Shown: positions 8,790 to 17,594, counted from the stretch's first letter. The stretch is DNA of 64,000 nt from Xanthomonas hyacinthi (GCF_009769165.1 NZ_CP043476.1:4719001-4783000), one strand, 5' to 3'. Notes: generated by a model from the sequence alone, not told the origin. A program made the numbers and translations.

Positions 8790-9568
8790 ACGCCTGGCCG
8801 CTGTTGCACGTGGGTGCGTTCACCGCGCTGGTCATGCTCGCCGGCTGGGCCTGGCAGCGGCGCAGCCGCAACGCCGGCGTGGTCGATGTGCTGTGGGCGG
8901 CGTGCATGGCGCTGGCCGCGCTGTACTGCGCCTGGCGTGCCGACGGCGCCGCGCTGCCACGCGTGCTGACCGCGGCACTGGGCGGGCTGTGGGGCGCGCG
9001 CCTGGCCTGGCACCTGGGCGTGCGCGTGTTCGGCGATGCGCACGAGGACGGCCGCTACCGCGCGCTGCGCGAACACTGGCACGACGACCAGCGCCGCTTC
9101 CTGCTGTTCTTCCTCGGCCAGGCGCTGGTGGTGGTGCTGTTCGCGCTGCCGCTGTCGGTCGCCGCGCACAATCCGCTGCCGCAGTGGAGCGTGTGGACCA
9201 CGCTGGCGCTGGCGACCTGGCTGCTGGCGGTGGGCGGGGAAAGCCTGGCCGACCGCCAGCTGGCCGCGTTCCGCGCCGATCCCGGCAATCGCGGCAGCAC
9301 CTGCCGCCGCGGCCTGTGGCGCTACTCGCGGCATCCGAACTATTTCTTCGAGTTCGTGCATTGGTTCGTCTACGTGTTCCTGGCCGTCGGCAGCGGCGCG
9401 CTGTGGGTCGGCGTGGCCGCGCTGGGGCCGCTGCTGATGTTCGCGTTCCTGTACCGCGTCACCGGCATTCCCTACACCGAACAACAGGCGCTGCGCTCGC
9501 GCGGCCAGGACTACGCCGACTACCAGCGCAGCACCAGCGCCTTCTTTCCGTTGCCGCCGCGGCAATGA
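8786..9568 (+). CDS. DUF1295 (steroid 5-alpha-reductase C-terminal-like) membrane protein
   Basis: A 260-residue protein with several membrane segments. RYSRHPNYFFEFVHWFVY and PYTEQQALRSRGQDYADYQRST are the hallmark blocks of the DUF1295/isoprenylcysteine-methyltransferase-like superfamily. Related families reduce or methylate lipid-soluble substrates with NADPH or SAM; the actual reaction here is unknown. It starts at 8786 within the stop of the DUF2878 gene. The gene ends at 9568, and the next start (9592) has its own ribosome binding site. Confidence 0.85.
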   Translation: MNAWPLLHVGAFTALVMLAGWAWQRRSRNAGVVDVLWAACMALAALYCAWRADGAALPRVLTAALGGLWGARLAWHLGVRVFGDAHEDGRYRALREHWHDDQRRFLLFFLGQALVVVLFALPLSVAAHNPLPQWSVWTTLALATWLLAVGGESLADRQLAAFRADPGNRGSTCRRGLWRYSRHPNYFFEFVHWFVYVFLAVGSGALWVGVAALGPLLMFAFLYRVTGIPYTEQQALRSRGQDYADYQRSTSAFFPLPPRQ

Positions 9569-9591
9569 CCCCGCTTCCAGGAGATTGCCCG

Positions 9592-10668
9592 ATGTCCAGC
9601 ACCCTCGCCCCTTCGCCTGCGCCCGCGCTGCCGGCCGAACCGCTGGCCATCCGCGTGGCCGAATCCGGCCTGCTGCCCGATGCGCTGCTGCGCGCAGCGA
9701 TGCGCAAGCTGTGCGCGCAACGCCTGCGCGAGGAGCGCCGCGGCGGTGCCGACGCGGCGTGGGAACGCCAGCGCGCCTTCGTCGAGGCCTTGCGCGGCAG
9801 CGCCATCGCGATCGAGACCGAGGCCGCCAACCGCCAGCACTACGAGTTGCCGCCGCGCTTCTTCGCGCTGTGCCTGGGCAAGCGCCTGAAGTACAGCAGT
9901 TGCTACTGGGACGCCGACACCACCGACCTGGACGCGGCCGAGGAACGCATGCTGCACCTGTACGCCGAGCGCGCACAGTTGCGCGACCGCCAGCGCATCC
10001 TCGAACTGGGCTGCGGCTGGGGTTCGCTGACCCTGTGGATGGCCGAACGCTATCCCGGCGCGCGCATCACCGCGGTGTCCAACGCGCGGCCGCAGCGCGA
10101 GCACATCGAGGCGCAATGCCGCGCGCGCGGATTGCGCAACGTCGAGGTCATCACCCACGACGCCAACACCCTGACCCTGCCGCATGCGAGCTTCGACCGC
10201 GTGGTGTCGATCGAGATGTTCGAGCACATGCGCAACTACCGCGAACTGCTGGCGCGGATCGGCCACTGGCTGGTGCCGGGCGGCAGGCTGTTCGTGCACA
10301 TCTTCTGCCACCGCGACCTGGCCTACCCGTTCGAGGTGCAGGGCGAGGACAACTGGATGGGCCGGCATTTCTTCACCGGCGGGCTGATGCCGGCGGCCGA
10401 CACCTTGCTGCAGTTCCAGGACGACCTGGCATTGGAACGGCGCTGGCTGCTGTCCGGCGCGCACTACGAGAAGACCGCCAACGCCTGGCTGCGCAACCAG
10501 GACCGGCATCGCGCCGAACTGATGCCGGTGCTGCAGGCCACCTACGGCCGCGACGCGAAGATCTGGTGGCGGCGCTGGCGCATGTTCTGGATGGCCTGCG
10601 CGGCGCTGTTCGGCTACGAGCAGGGCCAGCAGTGGGGCGTGGCGCATTATCGGTTCGTGAGGCGCTGA
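9592..10668 (+). CDS. Second cyclopropane-fatty-acid-synthase-like SAM methyltransferase
   Basis: A 358-residue class I methyltransferase. The SAM motif is ILELGCGWGSLTLWMAERYP, followed by VVSIEMFEHMRNY and the hydrophobic C-terminal MFWMACAALFGY typical of the DUF1295-associated CFA-like group. It is shorter than Cfa upstream and lacks that enzyme's N-terminal domain. The start at 9592 is favoured because AGGAGA (9579-9584) sits seven bases upstream; ATG at 9565, overlapping the previous stop, is less likely. It is the last gene of the lipid operon, probably acting on the same or a modified lipid product. Confidence 0.88.
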   Translation: MSSTLAPSPAPALPAEPLAIRVAESGLLPDALLRAAMRKLCAQRLREERRGGADAAWERQRAFVEALRGSAIAIETEAANRQHYELPPRFFALCLGKRLKYSSCYWDADTTDLDAAEERMLHLYAERAQLRDRQRILELGCGWGSLTLWMAERYPGARITAVSNARPQREHIEAQCRARGLRNVEVITHDANTLTLPHASFDRVVSIEMFEHMRNYRELLARIGHWLVPGGRLFVHIFCHRDLAYPFEVQGEDNWMGRHFFTGGLMPAADTLLQFQDDLALERRWLLSGAHYEKTANAWLRNQDRHRAELMPVLQATYGRDAKIWWRRWRMFWMACAALFGYEQGQQWGVAHYRFVRR

Positions 10669-10670
10669 AG

Positions 10671-10833
10671 TGCCGGGATTGGGGATTCGGGATTGGGGAT
10701 TGGCAAAAGCGGGGCTGCGTGCTCTGAAGCGCGACGTGATGCGGATCGGCCCTTGCAGCGATCGCATGGTGCAGGCAGCCGGAAGTGGGGATCGCAGGAT
10801 CGAATCCCGAATCCCGACTCCCCAATCCCGGCT
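10671..10833. repeat. GGGATT-type inverted repeat between convergent genes
   Basis: The left arm (about 10674-10701) is built of repeated GGGATT/GGGGATT units; the right arm (about 10799-10833) is its reverse complement (AATCCCG units). The element fills the gap between the convergent CFA-like and RidA genes and could fold as a long hairpin acting as a bidirectional terminator. A second copy of the type lies at 14190-14315. Confidence 0.75.
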
Positions 10834-10839
10834 TTCAAC

Positions 10840-11184
10840 TCACACGGCAGCGGTAATCACGATCTCGATCTTCCACTGCGGATTGGCCAGCTTGGCCTGC
10901 ACGGTGGCGCGCGCCGGGGTGCTGCCCGGGCACACCCATTCTTCCCAGACCTTGTTCATCTCGGCGAACTCGGCCAGGTCGGTCATGTAGATCTCCGCAC
11001 GCAGCACCTTGCTCTTGTCGCTGGCGGCGCGCGCCAGCAGTTCGTCGATCGCCGCCAGGACCTGGTGGGTCTGGCCGGCGATGTCGGCGCTGGCGTCGTC
11101 GGCGATCTGCCCGGCCAGGTAGGCCACGCCGTTGTGCACGGTCATTTCCGACATACGCGGGCCGGTATCGAAACGCTGGATCAT
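10840..11184 (-). CDS. RidA family protein (reactive enamine/imine deaminase)
   Basis: A 114-residue RidA/YjgF/YER057c protein that hydrolyses reactive enamine or imine intermediates released by PLP enzymes. It begins MIQRFDTGPRMSEMTVHNG; the conserved block YLAGQIADD, the trimer-interface region and GSTPARATVQAKLANP carrying the substrate-binding Arg are all present. The length is typical. The start is ATG at 11184. It has no obvious operon partner and is convergent with the lipid operon. Confidence 0.9.
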   Translation of the reverse strand: MIQRFDTGPRMSEMTVHNGVAYLAGQIADDASADIAGQTHQVLAAIDELLARAASDKSKVLRAEIYMTDLAEFAEMNKVWEEWVCPGSTPARATVQAKLANPQWKIEIVITAAV

Positions 11185-11624
11185 GATGTGCTGTCCTGAA
11201 AAGGGGAAACCCGGCCATTGTCGCGCGATTGCGCCACGCCTGCAGGGCGCCACAGCCGGTACGCGATCCGCCGCCGCCAGACCAGGATCAGCACGATCGC
11301 CAGCAGCGGGGCGTGCTGCGGCAGGTAGCGCTCGCCGATCGCCACCGCGAACGGCAACTGCGGCGCGGCGCGGCGTGGCCGTGGCGCGTCCGCGCCGGCA
11401 CCTTCCGCGCGCACCGACGCGGTGCCGACGTGCGATTCCACTATGATGCGCGTCGCCGGTGCCGCCGGTGCAGCCCCCAGGCCACCCGATATCGCGATGG
11501 ACCAGCCCCTTTCCGCTTGCCGGCGCGCCAACGCGACGGCCCGCACCGCCACTGCCGCAGGCCTGCGCGGCGCCGCCGGCGTAGGCGCGCTGGCTCCGCT
11601 CTTCTTCGCTTACGCTCCCCTGCA
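11185..11624. other. Intergenic region between RidA (-) and mprF (+)
   Basis: This 440-bp divergent gap must hold the promoters for ridA and mprF. A minus-strand open frame at 11181-11552 contains one hydrophobic stretch, but it overlaps the ridA start, lacks a clear ribosome binding site and resembles no known family, so it is not called. No RNA gene is seen. Confidence 0.45.
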
Positions 11625-14189
11625 ATGACCGACGCCGCACCTCCCGTTGTCCCCTCCTCCGCTGGCTGGCGCCGTGCGCTGCCGGTGCTGTTCAGCCTGG
11701 CGATCCTGGCGCTGGCGCTGCGCGCGCTGGCCACCGAGTTCAGCACCCATGGCTATGCCGCGATCCGTCATGCCTTCAACCAGCTCGGCATCGGCCAGAT
11801 CGCGCTGGCCCTGCTGCTGGGGCTGAGCAGCTACGCCTGCCTGATCGGCTTCGACGCGGTCGGCCTGCACCGCAGCGGGCGCAAGCTGCATCCGCTGCGG
11901 ATCGGCGTCACCGCGTTCCTGGCGCACGCGGTCGGCCAGACCCTGGGCTTTGCCGCACTCACCGGCGGGGCGGTGCGCCTGCGCGGCTACGGCCGGGTCG
12001 GGCTGAGCCTGGCCGAGATCGGCCAGGTGGTGCTGATGAGCACGCTCGGCTTCGTGTTCGGCGCCTGGCTGCTGCTGGCGCTGGCGCTGGCGCTGGAACC
12101 GGCGGCGGCAGCGCTGGCGCTGCCGCTCGGCGCGCCGGCGGTGCGCGTGTTCGGCATCGCGCTGCTGGCCGGCTTCGGCCTGATGCTGCTGCTGGCCGGG
12201 CGCGAAGGCCGCACCCTGCGCTGGCGCGATCACGAACTGTGGCTGCCGGACCGGCGCACCGCGCTCGGCGTGACCTTGCTCAGCGTGGTCGAACTGGGCC
12301 TGGCCAGCGCCGCGTTCTACGTGCTGCTGCCGAACGAATCGGGGATCGAGTTCGTCGGCTTCGTCGGCCTGTACCTGGTCGCGGTGGTGGCCGGGTTGAT
12401 GTCGACCGTGCCGGCCGGGCTGGGCGTGTTCGAGTGGAGCCTGCTCACGCTGCTGCCCGGCGTGGCCCCGGCCGCGGTGCTGGCCGCGGCGCTGATCTAC
12501 CGCATCACCTACTACGTGGTGCCGCTGCTGCTGTCGGTGCTGATGGCCGCGGTCTCGGGCCTGCGCCGGCCGCTGGCGGCCAGCGCGGGCGGGGTGCGCG
12601 TGGCCTGGGGCACGCTGCGCCCGTGGCTGCCGCAGATCATCGCCATGGCGGTGTTCGCGGTCGGCGCGGCGCTGGTCATCGACGGCACCCTGCCGACGCC
12701 GAAACGGCGCCTGGGCATGGCGCCGCTGTCGATCGTGGAAACCTCGCACCTGCTGGCCAGCCTCGGCGGCGTGGTGCTGCTGCTGATCGGCCAGGGCCTG
12801 CAACGGCGCAGCCATGCGGCGTGGGTGCTGGCGATCGGCATCTGCGTGCTGCTGCCGCTGCCGGCCTGGCTGCGCGGCGGCCACGCTTCGGTGGCGCTGT
12901 CCTCGCTGGTGGTGGCGGCCGGGTTGTGGGGCGCGCGCCGCGAGTTCTACCGGCAGGGCGCACTGCTCGACGAGGCCTGGTCGCTGCCGTGGATCCGCAA
13001 CCTGGGCCTGGTGTTGATCGCCACGGTGTGGCTGCTGTTCTTCGTCTACAGCCACGTCGAATACCAGAACGAGCTGTGGTGGCAGTTCGCCACCTCGGCC
13101 AATGCGCCGCGGGCGCTGCGCGCGGTGTTGCTGGTCAGCGTGGCGGTGGTGGTGTTCGGGCTGGCGCGGCTGCTGCACAGCACGCGCTCGCCGCTGCCGG
13201 CGGCCGCCGCGGCGCAGCTGGACGCGCTGGCGCCGGTGCTGGCCGCGGCTACCGATACCCAGGCCTGCCTGGTGCTGACCGGCGACAAGGCGCTGCTGCC
13301 CGACGAGAGCGGCCAGGGCTTCTTGATGATGCAGCGCTACGGCGGCTCGCTGGTGGCGATGGGCGATCCGGTAGGGCCGCCGGAGGTCGCGCGGGCGCTG
13401 ATCTGGCGGTTCCGCGAGGAAGCCGACCGCATGGGCCTGCGCCCGGTGTTCTACCAGGTCGGCGAGCAGCACTGGCAGACCTACCTGGACCTGGGCCTGA
13501 CCCTGGTCAAGCTCGGCGAGGAAGCGATAGTGTCGCTGGAAGACTTCCACCTGGAGGGCCGCGACCGCGCCGACCTGCGCCAGGCCTGGAACCGCGGCAA
13601 GCGCAGCGGGCTGAGCTTCCGCATCGTGCCGCTGGAGCAGATCGACGCGCTGATGCCGGTGCTGGCCGACGTCTCCCAGCAGTGGCTGGAGGAAAAGGCC
13701 GGCGAGGAGAAAGGCTTCTCGCTGGGCAGCTTCGACCCGGCCTATTTGCGCCGCTTCCCGGTCGCGGTGGTCGAGGCCGAGGGCAAGGTCGTGGCCTTCG
13801 CCAATCTATGGCAGGCGCCGGCCGGGCACGAGCTGTCGGTGGACCTGATGCGGCACATCGCCGATGCGCCGAAGGGCACCATGGATTTCCTGTTCATCGA
13901 ACTGTTCCTGTGGGGCCGCGCGCAGGGCTACAAGCGCTTCTCGCTGGGCATGGCGCCGCTGTCGGGCCTGGCCCAGCACCGCCTGGCCGGACGCTGGAAC
14001 CGCTTCGGCAACCTGATCGTGCGCCACGGCGAGCGCTTCTACGGCTTCACCGGCCTGCGCCGCTTCAAGTCCAAGTTCGCGCCGGCCTGGCGCACCCGCT
14101 ACCTGGCCGCCCCCGGCGGCATGCATCTGCCCGCGGCACTGCTGGACGTGACGCGGCTGATTTCGCTGGATCCCAGGAAGCCCGAGTAG
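11625..14189 (+). CDS. mprF: Bifunctional lysylphosphatidylglycerol flippase/synthetase MprF
   Basis: An 854-residue membrane protein that transfers lysine (or another amino acid) from aminoacyl-tRNA to phosphatidylglycerol and flips the product outward, lowering surface charge and giving resistance to cationic peptides. The N-terminal half has many membrane helices and the UPF0104/LPG_synthase_TM block (VAGLMSTVPAGLGVFEW). The C-terminal DUF2156 GNAT-like catalytic domain (about 540-850) shows YGGSLVAMGDPVGP, RKSGLSF-like RGKRSGLSFRIVP and KRFSLGMAPLSGL. The start at 11625 gives MTDAAPPVV. The convergent neighbour resembles AcvB/VirJ, which degrades lysyl-PG in Agrobacterium, so the pair could set lysyl-PG level. 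Confidence 0.92.
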   Translation: MTDAAPPVVPSSAGWRRALPVLFSLAILALALRALATEFSTHGYAAIRHAFNQLGIGQIALALLLGLSSYACLIGFDAVGLHRSGRKLHPLRIGVTAFLAHAVGQTLGFAALTGGAVRLRGYGRVGLSLAEIGQVVLMSTLGFVFGAWLLLALALALEPAAAALALPLGAPAVRVFGIALLAGFGLMLLLAGREGRTLRWRDHELWLPDRRTALGVTLLSVVELGLASAAFYVLLPNESGIEFVGFVGLYLVAVVAGLMSTVPAGLGVFEWSLLTLLPGVAPAAVLAAALIYRITYYVVPLLLSVLMAAVSGLRRPLAASAGGVRVAWGTLRPWLPQIIAMAVFAVGAALVIDGTLPTPKRRLGMAPLSIVETSHLLASLGGVVLLLIGQGLQRRSHAAWVLAIGICVLLPLPAWLRGGHASVALSSLVVAAGLWGARREFYRQGALLDEAWSLPWIRNLGLVLIATVWLLFFVYSHVEYQNELWWQFATSANAPRALRAVLLVSVAVVVFGLARLLHSTRSPLPAAAAAQLDALAPVLAAATDTQACLVLTGDKALLPDESGQGFLMMQRYGGSLVAMGDPVGPPEVARALIWRFREEADRMGLRPVFYQVGEQHWQTYLDLGLTLVKLGEEAIVSLEDFHLEGRDRADLRQAWNRGKRSGLSFRIVPLEQIDALMPVLADVSQQWLEEKAGEEKGFSLGSFDPAYLRRFPVAVVEAEGKVVAFANLWQAPAGHELSVDLMRHIADAPKGTMDFLFIELFLWGRAQGYKRFSLGMAPLSGLAQHRLAGRWNRFGNLIVRHGERFYGFTGLRRFKSKFAPAWRTRYLAAPGGMHLPAALLDVTRLISLDPRKPE

Positions 14190-14315
14190 CCGGGATTGGG
14201 GATTGGGGATTGGATGATGTCCCGGAACACTGTCCGGCACGATGCCTGTTGATAGGAGGGGTCTCAGCCCCTCCTACAAGAGCGCACTTGCGAATCCCGA
14301 ATCCCGAATCCCGGC
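14190..14315. repeat. GGGATT-type inverted repeat with inner hairpin between mprF and virJ-like gene
   Basis: The left arm (14192-14213) has GGGATTGGGGATTGGGGATT; the right arm (about 14289-14315) is its complement with AATCCCG units. Between them lies a second perfect-looking stem, AGGAGGGG...CCCCTCCT (about 14256-14277). It sits between two convergent genes, as the copy at 10671-10833 does, and probably works as a bidirectional terminator. Confidence 0.75.
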
Positions 14316-14317
14316 CC

Positions 14318-15742
14318 TCAATCGATCCGCTGCAGGATCTGCTTGGCCAGTTCCGCGTAGTCGCCCTTGAAGTGGTGGTCGCCGGGCAGCTTCACCAGTT
14401 GCGCAGCGCCATGCGGCAGGTCCGGGCAGACGCTGTCGTCGTCGTCCTCGCCATAGATGCACAGGGTCTGCGCGCCCGGCATCTTCGCCACTTCCGGGGC
14501 GATCGGCAGGCCGTCGTCGCCGGAACTGATCCAGTTGGAGACGTGGAATTCGTAGTCGGCGGTCTTGCCCAGCGACAGCAGCGCGGTGGCCTGCACCTGC
14601 GCGCGCATCGGCGGCGGCAACTGGTTGTAGGCCGCCGGCAATACGTCGGCGCCCTGCGAAAAGCCGATCAGCAGCACCCGCCCGCGCTGCCACAGGCGGC
14701 TGTAGTGGCGGTAGATCCGGTCCAGGTCGGTGGCGAAGCCTTGCGGGGTGCGCTCGCTCCAGAAGTAGCGCAGCGAGTCCACGCCGACCACCGGGATGCC
14801 GGCCTCGGCCAGCGCGCCGGCGACCTGCTGGTCGAGTCCGGCCCAGCCGCCGTCGCCGGAGACGAAGATCGCGAACACCTGGCCGTGGTCGTTGCCTGCC
14901 GCCGCGGCGCCGGCCGCGACCGGCACCGCGGCGGCAGGCACCTCAACCACCGGCAGCCCGGCCAGGTCGACCGGCGTCGGCGGCAGGCTGACCCCGCGCT
15001 GCGCGCTGAGCGAGCGCACCGCCGCGCGCAGCCCGGGCAGCGGATCGCCGCTGGCGCTGCGGCGGAACTGCCGCGCCTGCGTCACCTTCTGCACGAACCC
15101 ATCGCGCTGCTGGCTGCAGCGCGGCGCCGGCTGGGCGGCGGCCGCCACCAGCCACGGCAGCGGCAGCGATGCCGGCTGCAGCGCGCGTGCCGGCGCGGTG
15201 ATGCCGGCGCCGCAGATCTGGTCGTCGAGCACCTGCACCGGGCAGAAATCCTCGGTGACCAGGCCGGCCAACAGATGCCTGGGCGCCTGCGCCGCGACCG
15301 CATAGGCCAGCGCGGCGCCGTCGCCGTCGCCGACCAGCAGCGGCAGGTGGTAGGTGGGCATGTGGTAGTAGGCCTGCACGTAGCGCGAGAAGTTCTCCAC
15401 GTCGCCGGCGGAAAAACCGCAGGTGCCGGGGATCCTGGCCAACACCGCCTGCAAGTGCGCGCTGTCGATCACCGCGACCATCGCGCCGTCGTGGCGCAGC
15501 GCCTCGATCTGGCGCGCGCGCGCGGCCTCGCCATGCCTGCCGCCGGCGAACCACAGCACCACGCGCTGCGCATCGCCCTGCGGCAACAGCACCGGGATCT
15601 GCTCGAAGCGGCCATGGCTGAGCCTTTCCGGGACCGCGACCGGTGCAACCGCCGGCACCGCAGGCGCCGCCGAGGCGGCAGCCGCTGCGGCCAGCCCGGC
15701 CAACGCACATCCCCACATCCATCCGCCACGCATTCGCATCAT
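14318..15742 (-). CDS. VirJ/AcvB family periplasmic protein (putative lysyl-PG hydrolase)
   Basis: A 474-residue exported alpha/beta-hydrolase-fold protein. After a signal peptide (MMRMRGGWMWGCALAGLAAA, then Ala-rich to about residue 28), it has an N-terminal domain and a C-terminal VirJ domain (about 285-470) with FVSGDGGWAGLDQQV, GVDSLRYFW, the nucleophile elbow GFSQGADVLPAAYNQLP and a late DHHFKG histidine. AcvB of Agrobacterium hydrolyses lysyl-phosphatidylglycerol and is co-encoded with the MprF homologue LpiA; here the mprF-like gene lies convergently next door, which supports the same role. The substrate is an inference. Confidence 0.87.
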   Translation of the reverse strand: MMRMRGGWMWGCALAGLAAAAAASAAPAVPAVAPVAVPERLSHGRFEQIPVLLPQGDAQRVVLWFAGGRHGEAARARQIEALRHDGAMVAVIDSAHLQAVLARIPGTCGFSAGDVENFSRYVQAYYHMPTYHLPLLVGDGDGAALAYAVAAQAPRHLLAGLVTEDFCPVQVLDDQICGAGITAPARALQPASLPLPWLVAAAAQPAPRCSQQRDGFVQKVTQARQFRRSASGDPLPGLRAAVRSLSAQRGVSLPPTPVDLAGLPVVEVPAAAVPVAAGAAAAGNDHGQVFAIFVSGDGGWAGLDQQVAGALAEAGIPVVGVDSLRYFWSERTPQGFATDLDRIYRHYSRLWQRGRVLLIGFSQGADVLPAAYNQLPPPMRAQVQATALLSLGKTADYEFHVSNWISSGDDGLPIAPEVAKMPGAQTLCIYGEDDDDSVCPDLPHGAAQLVKLPGDHHFKGDYAELAKQILQRID

Positions 15743-15872
15743 CCGGCAATCCTGAAAAGGCGTGTAAAGATAATCCCGAACGGCGGCGGCGCGAAGCGCG
15801 GCGCGGGCGCCGGTTCACGCGAGGTACGCCGCAGCGGTGGCAGCGCGGGCTTGCGCCAGGTGCGCCAGGCGC

Positions 15873-16055
15873 TCACGCGCCCGGACCGACCCCCGCATGA
15901 CGCAACCGCCAGGCCGCCAGCGCCTGCCGATAGCGCTCCAGTTCCTCGTTGTACAGGTCGTGCACGCACAGTGGACAGCCGCTGTCGCAGCAGTCGCTGG
16001 GCAAGGGCGGCTGCGGCGGCTGCGGGCACGGATCGGCGGGAGCGGGATCGGACAT
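15873..16055 (-). CDS. Small oxidoreductase-like domain protein (Cys-rich)
   Basis: A 60-residue protein, MSDPAPADPCPQPPQPPLPS followed by DCCDSGCPLCVHDLYNEELERY. The CCxxGCxxCVxDxYxEEL core matches the oxidoreductase-like N-terminal family found in many Xanthomonas and Burkholderia proteins. It has at least five cysteines, suggesting metal or redox function, but no activity is known. The start at 16055 is ATG; a GTG one codon upstream is possible. It is too short for further domains. Confidence 0.72.
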   Translation of the reverse strand: MSDPAPADPCPQPPQPPLPSDCCDSGCPLCVHDLYNEELERYRQALAAWRLRHAGVGPGA

Positions 16056-16124
16056 CACGGTGCAAGGCGGGCGGCACGCCAGGCGCGTGCGCAGCTGCGC
16101 ATTGTAGAGCGCGCGGGCGCCGGC

Positions 16125-16730
16125 TCAGCCGATCACCTGGCGCAGGTTGGCGCGCGCCGCCGCGTCGTAGCGCGCATGGAACCAGTCGCTGAGAAAGATG
16201 CGCGGCTGCGCCAGCACCGTCTTCAGGAACGCGCGGCGCTTGCGCCGGTACAGCCAGCCCGGCACCACGCCGCGATACTCCTCGGCGATGGCGCGATCGT
16301 AGGCGGCGAACGCGGCCGGATCGGCGCCGAGGATGGCCATGTCGCAGTCCAGGAACAGCGCCGCCTCGGCATCCACCGCGGCGGCGGACAGTTGCCCGTG
16401 GCGCGCGGTCAGTTCGATCAGCGCGGCCACGCGCGCCGCGTCCAGCCCGGCGTCGGGCAGCCACTGCGCGATCGCCGCCTGCGCCAGGCGCGCCGATTGC
16501 GCCTCGTTGTCGTCGCGCCCGGCCTGGTACACCGCGTCGTGATAGAGCACCGCCAGATAGACCTCGCGCGGCTGCCGCCAGCCCAGCGCGGCGGCGACCT
16601 CGGCGTAGTGGCCCAGCACCGCCTGCACGTGGCCGAAGTGGTGATAGGCGCGCGGCGGCGTGGCGTAGGCCGCCTGCAGCTGCGCCCATTGCGCGTCGGG
16701 CAGGGTCAGCGGCGGCATCGATTCGCTCAT
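16125..16730 (-). CDS. HD-domain metal-dependent phosphohydrolase-like protein
   Basis: A 201-residue predicted metal-dependent HD-superfamily protein of the COG4339 type. Conserved segments are YHHFGHVQAVLGHY (about residues 28-41), LAVLYHDAVYQAG with the HD pair (about 60-72), NEAQSARLA, DCDMAILGA and EYRGVVPGWLYRRKRRAFLK. The substrate is unknown. Its ATG at 16730 overlaps the TGA of the upstream thpR gene by four bases, so the two form a coupled operon. Confidence 0.87.
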   Translation of the reverse strand: MSESMPPLTLPDAQWAQLQAAYATPPRAYHHFGHVQAVLGHYAEVAAALGWRQPREVYLAVLYHDAVYQAGRDDNEAQSARLAQAAIAQWLPDAGLDAARVAALIELTARHGQLSAAAVDAEAALFLDCDMAILGADPAAFAAYDRAIAEEYRGVVPGWLYRRKRRAFLKTVLAQPRIFLSDWFHARYDAAARANLRQVIG

Positions 16731-17368
16731 CGGCGCACCGCATCGCCGGCGCGCGCACGCTCGGCCGTCTCCGCAGACAGCAGCCAGGTCGCCTCGTGCA
16801 GATAACGCCCCTGCCCCTGCACGCTGCGGATCAGGCTCAGCGTGGCGACCGTCCAGCGCAGTTCCGGCACCGCCTGCAGCGGCACGGCTCGATCGTCGTA
16901 GGCCAGGGTGAGGTGCGGCACATAGGCCGCATCGGCGCGCGTGGCCACGCCCTGGCGGCCAAGTTGCTGCTGCAGCGCCGCGCGCAGTCGGCGCAGCGCG
17001 GCCGGCTCGCCGTCGCCAAGCAACACCAACGGCCGCGTGCAGGCGCGGCCGCCGAAGCTGGCAACCCGATCGAAACACAGGTCGAATGGCGCCGCCGCCA
17101 GCGCCTGTCCGGCGGCATGCGCCTGCTGCAGCAGGCGCGGCGGGATGCCGGCATACTCGCCGAGATAATGCAGGGTCAGGTGCAGACGCTCGACCGGCAA
17201 CGCACGCCCGCGCAGGCCATGCGCGGCGCGCAGGCGCTCGCCCACGGCGAACACGCGCTGCGCGGTCGCCGCATCCGGCAGCACGGCGAAGAACAGGCGC
17301 TCGCGCGGCGCCGGCGCGGCGAAATCGAGCGAGAACTGCGCGTCTGCAGAGGAAACATCGTGGGCCAT
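16727..17368 (-). CDS. thpR: RNA 2',3'-cyclic phosphodiesterase
   Basis: A 213-residue 2H phosphoesterase (LigT/ThpR) that opens 2',3'-cyclic phosphates on RNA ends. Both HxTx catalytic motifs are present: HLTLHYLGE (about 75) and HLTLAYDD (about 165). The N terminus RLFFAVLPDAATAQRV is typical. The chosen start, ATG at 17368 (MAHDVSSADAQ), is close to the family N terminus; longer in-frame extensions upstream are not supported. It is coupled by a four-base overlap to the HD hydrolase. Confidence 0.9.
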   Translation of the reverse strand: MAHDVSSADAQFSLDFAAPAPRERLFFAVLPDAATAQRVFAVGERLRAAHGLRGRALPVERLHLTLHYLGEYAGIPPRLLQQAHAAGQALAAAPFDLCFDRVASFGGRACTRPLVLLGDGEPAALRRLRAALQQQLGRQGVATRADAAYVPHLTLAYDDRAVPLQAVPELRWTVATLSLIRSVQGQGRYLHEATWLLSAETAERARAGDAVRR

Positions 17369-17471
17369 CGGCAGGCTGCGGCGGAAACCGCGGGCGATTC
17401 GGCAGCGGGTGGGCCGCCATGGTAGCAAGCGCAGCGCAGTCGGCGCGCAGCGCCTGCCGCGGTGCAACGCA

Positions 17472-17504
17472 AACGGCCGAGCGGACGGAATCCGCTCGGC
17501 CTTT
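17472..17504. terminator. Inverted repeat, likely terminator below the DUF2383 gene
   Basis: A perfect 11-bp stem GGCCGAGCGGA (17475-17485) pairs with TCCGCTCGGCC (17491-17501) around a 5-base loop and is followed by TTT on the plus strand and preceded by AAA. It lies downstream of the minus-strand DUF2383 gene and upstream of thpR. The T-run is short, so its efficiency is uncertain. Confidence 0.65.
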
Positions 17505-17594
17505 GCGTCTGTGCAGCATCGGCACGCTGGCGTCCGCGAGGACCGCAGCGTGCGGTGTGGGCGATGCGGGCCGGACCCAGGTCCGGCCTGCGAC

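Noticed and set aside
11181..11552. Minus-strand frame of 123 codons upstream of RidA with one hydrophobic stretch.
   Set aside because: No ribosome binding site, overlap with the ridA start and no family resemblance; it is possibly real but cannot be supported.
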